A stretch of 64,000 bases of DNA from positions 806,001 to 870,000 of the forward strand of contig CAXXSY010000003.1 of assembly GCA_963665015.2 (NCBI GenBank), in the 5' to 3' direction. This DNA comes from G963662655 sp963665015 (GTDB lineage: Bacteria; Cloacimonadota; Cloacimonadia; Cloacimonadales; JAIOQZ01). The notes below the pieces were generated by a model. That model did no database searches, had not been told where the DNA came from, and was given only the letters and a program-made list of their open reading frames with translations. Positions 57,851 through 64,000 of this stretch are shown in pieces (position 1 is the stretch's first letter; each line of letters opens with the position of its first letter). The position numbers and the translations under genes are program-made.

Positions 57851-58720
57851 TTAATCAATCACCGTCTCCGTTCTGCACTTCCAATGAAACGGCGGAAATG
57901 GCGTGTGCGCCCCCGACACTCCGATAGGTTCATCCTTCTCATTCCTGATGATCTGCGAGTCTTTGACCCAGGGAGCCAGGGCTTTCAACTGCTCACGGGC
58001 TGACTCGATATTGTCCAGATCGATCGCCATCATTTGGTTACGTACCTGAATAGCATCGGCGAGCGGGTAACGCTTGTTCTGAGATACCAATGCCTGGCAG
58101 ATTTCGGACGTGCGCTCGTCCATTGGATTGATCAGCCTGTAATGAGTCGCCCCAGCCTGCTGATACCCTTCGAGACGCCCGAATTCACGCACACGTAGCG
58201 CAGTGTGTTCTGCCAGTCCCTGCCAGTAGTATGCCGATTGTTTGCCCAGGTCTTGAAACTCGATTTTGAGCCGGTCTGCAAGCATCTCTTGCGTATATCC
58301 TCTTCTCATTGCATCGGTCAAAGCATCGGTGAATTTCCCCGAGATATCTGCGTTGAAATGCTCTCCCACCCAGAACACGCTCTGCTCGGTGAACGTGTTC
58401 ACCAGCCCTTGCTGTTCCAGTCCGTATATCCCGATCGAGATGCCAGAGCCGACCTGCTTCCTGACGTCCTTCAAACCGAACTCGAACGATTTCTGGATGA
58501 AGGTTTTCGTGTCCTTGTTAACCTCAGCAGCAAAGTCCTGGCCAAGGTTCGAGTTGATTATCTCGATGACTTTGTTGATAGTCTTCTCACTCATCCGATC
58601 ACCCTGGGGAATGTCTGCCAGTGCCTGTATCGAGAACCTGGCAGCCTCTTTGATTTCCTTCTTCCAGGCGTTATTGAGCACCTTGTAGTACTCGTACATC
58701 AGCGTGTCGAATCGGTTCAT
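57851..58720 (-). CDS. Phage head morphogenesis protein (Mu gpF-like)
   Basis: The 289-residue protein has the MuF layout. A helical N-terminal part is followed by the C-terminal MuF core TALRVREFGRLEGYQQAGATHYRLINPMDERTSEICQAL and the ending PPFHWKCRTETVID (variant of the usual HPNCRC). It works with the portal during head assembly and DNA packaging. It lies between DUF3164 and the cargo genes; normally it is next to the portal, from which it is here separated by about 3.8 kb. Confidence 0.82.
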   Translation of the reverse strand: MNRFDTLMYEYYKVLNNAWKKEIKEAARFSIQALADIPQGDRMSEKTINKVIEIINSNLGQDFAAEVNKDTKTFIQKSFEFGLKDVRKQVGSGISIGIYGLEQQGLVNTFTEQSVFWVGEHFNADISGKFTDALTDAMRRGYTQEMLADRLKIEFQDLGKQSAYYWQGLAEHTALRVREFGRLEGYQQAGATHYRLINPMDERTSEICQALVSQNKRYPLADAIQVRNQMMAIDLDNIESAREQLKALAPWVKDSQIIRNEKDEPIGVSGAHTPFPPFHWKCRTETVID

Positions 58721-58783
58721 CTTGTGTCCTTTGTCACTTCATTCCATTCCCCACCGTCGCCGATGGGGTCAGGGATGGAGTGG

Positions 58784-59380
58784 TCAGGCTCTGCTGAAAT
58801 TGAGATTGATGAGCCGCCAGGGATCATCCAGGCTGTCACGCTCGTACACGTTGACGTATGTCCTGGTCGAGCTTATCCGAAGGGCTTCGTCGATCAGCTC
58901 CATTGCTTCTTTCCACAACGGATTCTTGTGGGTGTACTTCTTCAGCGACAGAAGCTTGGTCTTGGGTATCGACGACTTCCCCGAGCCGAAGATATCGCTG
59001 ATGAGTTCTTTCAACAGAGGATCGGAATCTTTTGTCAGCGTACCGATGAAATCCTCGAGCTTCTGTTTTGCGAGCTGGATCTCCGGATCGAAGGTAACCA
59101 TATCGCGGTTGCGGATCTCCACCTTCTTCAGTTCATCAAAACTGATCAGCTCTTTGTTGCCCTTCCATGTCTCATCGTATTGCTCGGCGAGCTTGTCCAG
59201 GTAGCCGCCGACATCGTTTGTAATACGTTGCTTGTCCTGCTTGATTCTCTCATTGAGTCGATGTGCGCGATCAATGGATCGCTGCACGATGTTGTTGCGC
59301 TTTACAAGTTCAGGATCAAGAATGCTCACTGGATATTCTCGTCCTTTGGCATCGGTAAGCACTTTGACTGTCTTTGCCAT
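58784..59380 (-). CDS. DUF3164-family phage protein
   Basis: The 198-residue protein matches DUF3164 of Mu-like phages closely: KVLTDAKGREYPVSILDPELVKRNNIVQRSIDRAHRLNERI, then FDELKKVEIRNRDMVTFDPEIQLAKQKLEDFIGTLTKDSDPLLKELISDIFG and the ending YVNVYERDSLDDPWRLINLNFSRA. The biochemical role is unknown. In Mu-like phages this gene is usually among early genes, whereas here it follows the terminase. This placement in the packaging block is notable. Confidence 0.82.
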   Translation of the reverse strand: MAKTVKVLTDAKGREYPVSILDPELVKRNNIVQRSIDRAHRLNERIKQDKQRITNDVGGYLDKLAEQYDETWKGNKELISFDELKKVEIRNRDMVTFDPEIQLAKQKLEDFIGTLTKDSDPLLKELISDIFGSGKSSIPKTKLLSLKKYTHKNPLWKEAMELIDEALRISSTRTYVNVYERDSLDDPWRLINLNFSRA

Positions 59381-59410
59381 TCGTAGCTCCTTTATCGTAT
59401 TTCATTGTGG

Positions 59411-60955
59411 TCAATATCTCAGTGTCCGGACACGAACCCGATTCCTGCCGATGTCGTATTCGTTGAATCGCTCCAGGCATCCAGCCACGGCATCACAGCC
59501 GTCGATGTAGCCCTGGGGATATGTCAGGAATTGACTGATCAGTTTAGGGGTGTCCTGCCCGTCCGGGAAAAGCAGTTTTCCGCTCTCGATAATGGTATCG
59601 AGACGCTCGATCCGCTTGTTCTTGTTCTCTTTGTTGTTGATTCTGCGGAAGTGGTGCGAGATGGGTGTCAGACCGGTATCACGAGCCCAGCGATCGAAGT
59701 CCGCCAGAATGCGATCCTGACCGAAAACGGTCTCGATCGAGGGTCTGAATATCGCTCCGAACTGTTTGCTACGATGCAGGAATGTCTCGTAAAGGTACTG
59801 GAAGTAGCTCGAACTCTTCGTTTGCCGAACCCATACGTCGATGATATAGAAGTGATTGCCGTCCCATCCTGCCGTGATTACAGCCTTGTACGCGCCTTTC
59901 TCTCCCCAGGCTGGATCCGAGTAAAGCCATACTTGCGTGAAGGGATCGTTGTCGTTCGAGTGCTTTTTGAACCACTCATGCTTGAAAATGTTGCCCTCGA
60001 TGACCGGCTTGCCCAGCATCTCACGCTGGTAGCCTACGTTGCCCAACTTTTTCCGAAGTGCTGGCAGGCTTGTGGTGGGATACTGATCCTCCCACACTGA
60101 ATTCCCGTTCTCATCTTCAACCGGGTACCGGAGAAGAAGCCCCGATTCCGCTTCAATGTGCTTCACGTCGTCCGGATCGAACTCTTGGTGATCCTCTTTG
60201 ATCTCATCGATCAGCTTGGCCTGATACTGACAGATCGCATAGTTAGGATGTACCAGGTTACCCAGCCAGATGATTCGTCCACCGCCCTGAGGATTGAGGG
60301 ATCCACCGATTTCCTGGATAATCTTGTCCATCTTCCGGCGACCGATTGACTGATTGCCTTGATTCTTGTCCTGGTCGATGTCATCGCAGACCACAAGCCC
60401 AGGTCGCAAAGCTGTTCTGGGGTTTACGGTACCGCGAATTGATTGCAGAACAGACCTTGCCCGGATCCGGGTCTTGTTCCGGAGAAAGAAGTTTTCCTCA
60501 TCGGTTCCATCAGGTTCGAGATCCGGAAAGTCCGCAAGCAGACGCCGATTGTTCGTCAGCTCGGAAAGCATGAACTCAGAGCGTTCCTTTGCGAGATCGA
60601 TATCAGCCGCAACATTGACAACGTATCGCTCGCCCTTGATGACCTTCCAGATCGGATAAACAACCCCCATCAATACAGTTTTACCGTATCCGCGAAAGCC
60701 GGTGATCGCCATCAGCCCGGTATGCTGCTCGATGAGATTGAACATATCCTCGTGGTCATCGCAGAAACTCAGCCTGAAGATGTGTGGGAAATAGCTCTGG
60801 GAGAACTCTTTGAATGCCTTCCAACCTTCACCGGTTACACGCTTGATTCGCTTACTCTTCTTCGCTGGAGAATCGTCAGCAAACGGCTCGATGGTTGGAG
60901 TCAGAGCCGCGATCTCATCGAGGTAATTCCTGAAGCCCTTGGTGAATTTATACAT
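59411..60955 (-). CDS. Large terminase subunit
   Basis: The 514-residue terminase has the N-terminal ATPase Walker A GFRGYGKT at residues 86-93 and Walker B LVVCDDID near residue 190. The C-terminal nuclease domain has acidic residues in LYSDPAWGEKGAYKAVITAGWDG and DRILADFDRWARD. It packages DNA into the prohead. The family resembles Mu gp28-type terminases. It overlaps the small subunit by 1 bp. Confidence 0.9.
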   Translation of the reverse strand: MYKFTKGFRNYLDEIAALTPTIEPFADDSPAKKSKRIKRVTGEGWKAFKEFSQSYFPHIFRLSFCDDHEDMFNLIEQHTGLMAITGFRGYGKTVLMGVVYPIWKVIKGERYVVNVAADIDLAKERSEFMLSELTNNRRLLADFPDLEPDGTDEENFFLRNKTRIRARSVLQSIRGTVNPRTALRPGLVVCDDIDQDKNQGNQSIGRRKMDKIIQEIGGSLNPQGGGRIIWLGNLVHPNYAICQYQAKLIDEIKEDHQEFDPDDVKHIEAESGLLLRYPVEDENGNSVWEDQYPTTSLPALRKKLGNVGYQREMLGKPVIEGNIFKHEWFKKHSNDNDPFTQVWLYSDPAWGEKGAYKAVITAGWDGNHFYIIDVWVRQTKSSSYFQYLYETFLHRSKQFGAIFRPSIETVFGQDRILADFDRWARDTGLTPISHHFRRINNKENKNKRIERLDTIIESGKLLFPDGQDTPKLISQFLTYPQGYIDGCDAVAGCLERFNEYDIGRNRVRVRTLRY

Positions 60956-61407
60956 TACAGATTCTCCGCGATGTATTCCGAGATCTCGTGAAGGTTCTGC
61001 TGGAATCCTTTCCGGAGATCGTCCAGACCTTTGATGATGAAGAACTTCACTGTCATGCTGACGTACTTTTTCAAGGTCTCTTCGACATACTGCTTCGGAT
61101 CAGCCTGCTTCGTGCTCTCTCTGAGTTGATTAACAAGCAGCTTGAGATCGACATCTCTCGGGTTCTTCTCATATTCCTCGAGTGTCCGGAGAAGGGCTTT
61201 CTTGGCAGCAAACTGGATCTTCTTGTCGATCACTCGCATATCCTCGATGTCTGTGTCCCAGGAATACTTCTTACGCCAGCCGTGAATTGTCCTGCTGGAA
61301 CGCTTGAATGATGCCGCGATTGTCTCGATCGGAACACCTGCAATGTACATGGTGTAAGCGAGATCTCGCATCGTCTCCAGGTTCAATTTGTTCTTGATAC
61401 TACTCAT
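60955..61407 (-). CDS. Small terminase subunit candidate
   Basis: The 150-residue protein has an N-terminal helix-turn-helix (GVPIETIAASFKRSSRTIHGWRKKYSWD) and a helical C-terminal part, like small terminase proteins (DUF1804/Mu gp27 type). It directly precedes and overlaps the large terminase gene. ATG 61407 is preferred (GGAG 8 bases upstream) over the ATG at 61443. Confidence 0.72.
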   Translation of the reverse strand: MSSIKNKLNLETMRDLAYTMYIAGVPIETIAASFKRSSRTIHGWRKKYSWDTDIEDMRVIDKKIQFAAKKALLRTLEEYEKNPRDVDLKLLVNQLRESTKQADPKQYVEETLKKYVSMTVKFFIIKGLDDLRKGFQQNLHEISEYIAENL

Positions 61408-61606
61408 TCTCAGGCTCCACTCTATGATTTTCCATATAGACATTCAGGTCTTTGCCGAGTACCCGCAGCATTCCATTCAATCTGTATGCTGGAAGAGGGT
61501 CTTCGACATTGTTTATCATTCGATAGACTGTTTTCTTGCCACAGGGAAGCCTTTCTGCGATTTCAACAGGTGAGTACCCACGATCTTCGCGAAATAGTTT
61601 GCACAT
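61400..61606 (-). CDS. Small HTH regulator
   Basis: The 68-residue protein holds one helix-turn-helix (YSPVEIAERLPCGKKTVYRMINNVEDPLPAYRLNGMLRVLG). AAGGAG precedes the ATG. It may act as a Cro/Ner-like phage regulator or as an excisionase-type DNA-binding protein. It lies between gemA and the terminase and overlaps the small terminase start. No repressor gene of classical size is seen in the visible early region. Confidence 0.6.
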   Translation of the reverse strand: MCKLFREDRGYSPVEIAERLPCGKKTVYRMINNVEDPLPAYRLNGMLRVLGKDLNVYMENHRVEPENE

Positions 61607-61618
61607 GCCTTGATCTCC

Positions 61619-62143
61619 TTATCTCTTTCCTTGATATTGTTTTCCTGTAATCTGCTGAAACGCCACACAGCCGAACGTCGTCACGATCTCGCGCTCGAGC
61701 ATGTAGATTGCCTTCCTTGCTTCATCGGGCGTCAGGAACCCAGCAAAATCGCTTTTCACGTATTTCTTCAGCCATGCCTGGAACCGTTCATCCCACTTGT
61801 TTCTCCGGATCTTCCGATACCAGCAATAGCCTCCGTATAAGATGCAAATGTAACAGACCTGCTTGTAGCTGGCTTTAATTCCGGTATTGGTAGCCTTTGC
61901 ATAGTCCATTGTCTTGCGCATGAATGCAGTATAATGAGGTTTGTATTGCCCGGAGAGCAGCTCCTTGATTTCGTTCAACTCATCAATCGAGAGAGCTCGC
62001 AGCGAACTACCGAATCCCCAATCATCCATCAGGTCATGGATATCGTATTGGTTCCACGGAGGCTGCGTCTTGGATATCGCCATGATATTGGATCGAAGTT
62101 GCTTTGCGTAGGCGTGTTGCTTCTTAGTCATTGCGTATGCCAT
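61619..62143 (-). CDS. GemA-like phage protein (DUF1018)
   Basis: The 174-residue protein MAYAMTKKQHAYAKQLRSNIMAISKTQPPWNQYDIHDLMDDWGFGSSLRALSIDELNEIKELL... has the general pattern of the Mu GemA family, with a C-terminal helical segment FAGFLTPDEARKAIYMLERE resembling the end of DUF1018 proteins. GemA modulates host gene expression in Mu. The match is moderate. It overlaps the upstream wHTH gene by 20 bp. Confidence 0.55.
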   Translation of the reverse strand: MAYAMTKKQHAYAKQLRSNIMAISKTQPPWNQYDIHDLMDDWGFGSSLRALSIDELNEIKELLSGQYKPHYTAFMRKTMDYAKATNTGIKASYKQVCYICILYGGYCWYRKIRRNKWDERFQAWLKKYVKSDFAGFLTPDEARKAIYMLEREIVTTFGCVAFQQITGKQYQGKR

Positions 62144-62594
62144 ATTCCCTCAGTGTTTTGATGTTAGTAAGGTCAACGTTTGGAATTGCCGTATAGTATG
62201 CGAGATTCCCATCCACGTACTTCACGAGGGCAGCATTCTCCGAAAGAAGAGCCGGAAGCCAGCGTTCGATCGTTGCCATTGCCAATCCTGTCCGCTTCAC
62301 GATTTCTTCTTTACGTAACCACTGATGAGTATGAAAGAGGATGTTGTATATCGTTACGTAGGATGGTGGAAGCTTGACATGACCACCAGATCCCCATACA
62401 TAAACGTGTCTGCCATGTTCGCCTCGTTTCGAGATGCTGATCTCGCCTTGATCGACGAGGTTCTTCAGGAGATGACGGGCGTATCTTTCTTTGATGCTGC
62501 AAAGGTTGATAATATCAGCGGCTGTAAATGGTTTCTTGGTGCAATAAGCGTAATTGCGGATAAGGTCGCTTTGTGTCATCTCAATTTGCGGCAT
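62124..62594 (-). CDS. Winged-helix DNA-binding protein
   Basis: The 156-residue protein has two winged-helix-like halves: FTAADIINLCSIKERYARHLLKNLVDQGEISISKRGEHGRHVYVW and QWLRKEEIVKRTGLAMATIERWLPALLSENAALVKYVDGNLAYYTA. This suggests a dual wHTH regulator of the early operon. It lies directly after the MuB-like ATPase (overlap of 14 bp), a position in which Mu-like phages may encode regulators or accessory transposition proteins. Confidence 0.65.
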   Translation of the reverse strand: MPQIEMTQSDLIRNYAYCTKKPFTAADIINLCSIKERYARHLLKNLVDQGEISISKRGEHGRHVYVWGSGGHVKLPPSYVTIYNILFHTHQWLRKEEIVKRTGLAMATIERWLPALLSENAALVKYVDGNLAYYTAIPNVDLTNIKTLREYGIRND

Positions 62595-63345
62595 AAGTCA
62601 CACCCTTCACTTCATCGAAAATGATGCTTGCCTTCGCCAGACGCTTTGCTTCTTGTTCGAGAATCTCCAATCGATCTGTCGCAATGCGAACCGATCCATG
62701 ACACTTATTTACCTTTCTGCCTATCTTCTCATCATCTACTTCATTTGATATCAGGTATTTCACGACATTGTCGTCGATATCCATATCGCTTCTTGATTTC
62801 ACGATCCTGATCAAATCAGCCATAGACACTGGGGCGAATTCCACGAATTTACAACGGCTAAAGTAATGATCGTTGTATGCGGTAATTTTGCCTCTTGTAT
62901 CATGTTCACCGACTAACACGATGGTTGCGCCAGCAATGTCGCGAAACTGACGAATGACCTCGAGAATTTGCCATTTCCTGAATTGGATTAAAAGATTGAT
63001 TTCATCGAATACAAATACAGCATTGGATGCTTTGGGGTGTTTGAATAATTCATTGCACTCTGATTGCAATCGCGCTGTGTTGCCGCGCGGAACCATTTCA
63101 ACCCCATGAATATGGCGATATAGCCTCTTATAAACCTCTTCGAGGAAAGTTTTCAAGTGCTCACAGGCAGTGATGCACTGGTATATCCAGCCATTCGAAA
63201 AGGTTTTCTTCTTCACGTAAAACGTCTTGCCCGTACCTGGGAAACCATAGATCATTACAATCGATCCCTCAGCTTGATGTTCAACATTGTGCAGTAGCTG
63301 GTCTGCGAACTTTGTATTTTCCGTTTGAACCAGTACGTCGTTCAT
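62581..63345 (-). CDS. MuB/TniB-like transposition ATPase
   Basis: The 254-residue AAA ATPase has Walker A GFPGTGKT at residues 34-41 and Walker B VFVFDEINLL near residue 112. Sensor residues lie in GATIVLVGEHDTRGK. It resembles MuB and TniB, which bind target DNA and stimulate the transposase. The start (GGGAG upstream) overlaps the transposase stop (TAATG). A target-selecting ATPase is consistent with the prophage lying beside a tRNA gene, but the specificity is unknown. Confidence 0.85.
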   Translation of the reverse strand: MNDVLVQTENTKFADQLLHNVEHQAEGSIVMIYGFPGTGKTFYVKKKTFSNGWIYQCITACEHLKTFLEEVYKRLYRHIHGVEMVPRGNTARLQSECNELFKHPKASNAVFVFDEINLLIQFRKWQILEVIRQFRDIAGATIVLVGEHDTRGKITAYNDHYFSRCKFVEFAPVSMADLIRIVKSRSDMDIDDNVVKYLISNEVDDEKIGRKVNKCHGSVRIATDRLEILEQEAKRLAKASIIFDEVKGVTYAAN

Positions 63346-64000
63346 TACTTCACTCCCATCGTTTTGATAAGTCTTTCGATTTCATTCTCTTCCGATTTCA
63401 CGATATCGCTATCGCTAACCTGGATTTTATGGATTAGTTCGGTGATATCGGTAACGTTATTCGATTCTTCTATTTCTGGTGGAGCTGCAATCATATCCGG
63501 GTTCTGCATGAGTTGTTTGATTTCCTGGGTGTCGATCAATTCGGGTGTGGCTCCAGCCTGTTTTGCGATCGCTTCGGTGGCTTCAATGACTTGCTTCTGG
63601 CGTCGCTTCTGTTCTCTGATCGCCTTGTCGAGCTTCTTTTTGTCCTTAAGCTGATTCTCTGATGGTGATAATCTGACAGCTGCTGACACGTAATCCCGAG
63701 CTTTTGCTGTAGCAACATAATCACCGCGCTTGTTATAGACTTTCACGTAGCGTCGATCGCGGATCGAGTAGCGGATTGTGAGTTTACAACCAACATAATC
63801 CTGCATGGCATCATCCCTGTACAGGATGTTATGGAGCTGAATTCCTTCGTTGTTCATTACGCGCTCATCACTTACCAACATGCAGTGGTTCAGGCGTTCT
63901 TCTGTGATATGCCTGGAAGCGTCGATTTGCGCTGATTTGAGCACCTCGATCGGTCGGGCTTTGATTCCTCTGTGAACAGTCATTCCATACTGCTTTGTTG
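63345..64000 (-). CDS. Mu/TniA-type transposase, C-terminal part (partial)
   Basis: The frame is open to the right edge, so only about the last 218 residues are visible. They begin TKQYGMTVHRGIKARPIEVLKSAQID, the end of a DDE integrase core. A Mu-C type beta-barrel segment follows (YVGCKLTIRYSIRDRRYVKVYNKRGDYVATAKA) and a long charged C-terminal tail that typically contacts the MuB-like ATPase. The catalytic DDE residues lie outside the window. It is the first gene of the early operon, directly coupled to the ATPase gene. Confidence 0.82.
   Translation of the reverse strand, partial: TKQYGMTVHRGIKARPIEVLKSAQIDASRHITEERLNHCMLVSDERVMNNEGIQLHNILYRDDAMQDYVGCKLTIRYSIRDRRYVKVYNKRGDYVATAKARDYVSAAVRLSPSENQLKDKKKLDKAIREQKRRQKQVIEATEAIAKQAGATPELIDTQEIKQLMQNPDMIAAPPEIEESNNVTDITELIHKIQVSDSDIVKSEENEIERLIKTMGVK

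Overview
The window shows a flagellated, diderm (LPS-making) bacterium, most likely of the FCB group in the broad sense (KSB1, Cloacimonadota, Marinimicrobia, Zixibacteria and similar lineages). The evidence is a small exported protein with a C-terminal FlgD-like sorting domain (FPNPFNPGTYIRF...SGIYFFR), kdsA, several beta-barrel-like outer-membrane proteins, and a complete flagellar export/motor operon. No species can be named from sequence alone.

Layout. 1-9.3 kb: small secreted and envelope genes, a ferritin-like protein, a PDZ/barrel protein behind a sigma54-like promoter, an overlapping DUF4390 - NtrY-type kinase - NtrC-family regulator operon, and sppA. 9.4-17.2 kb: a TPR protein, tRNA-Leu, the tig-clpP-clpX proteostasis cluster, a membrane sensor kinase, and kdsA in convergent orientation. 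17.3-33.3 kb (minus strand): fliJ-motE-fliK-flgD-flg_new-flgE-flbD-motA-motB-fliL-fliM-fliN/Y-fliO-fliP-fliQ-fliR. A TPR-fused sigma54 activator lies just upstream, and a good -24/-12 promoter sits in front of fliJ, which suggests a self-contained sigma54 circuit for motility. 33.5-39.9 kb: a 1098-residue outer-membrane protein, tsaE, and a TPR/barrel/polysaccharide-deacetylase operon ending at tRNA-Arg.

40.0 kb to the right edge: a transposable (Mu-type replication) siphovirus prophage read entirely on the minus strand. From its left end (beyond 64 kb) it encodes a Mu/TniA-type transposase (partial), a MuB/TniB-like ATPase, HTH regulators, a GemA-like protein, small and large terminase, a DUF3164 protein, MuF, a low-GC ParB/Srx-like + Dam methylase cargo pair, head-tail connectors, portal, a protease-capsid fusion, a tube candidate, a second Dam broken by an amber codon, lysis genes, a frameshifted tail chaperone, tape measure, tail tip, and fibre/LRR host-range proteins. 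No sheath gene is present. The right end lies 14 bp past tRNA-Arg and begins TGTCAGG. It carries repeated bipartite sites, four of them (three intervals) spaced by exactly 94 bp (about nine helical turns), probably transposase-binding sites.

Intergenic regions carry several families of palindromic or MITE-like repeats (1.6-1.85, 7.3-7.4, 14.0-14.3, 33.3 and 37.3 kb). The most novel parts are the phased right-end array, the ParB/Srx-Dam cargo pair with its palindromic operator, the broken lipoprotein/Dam locus, and the TPR-sigma54 flagellar control region.
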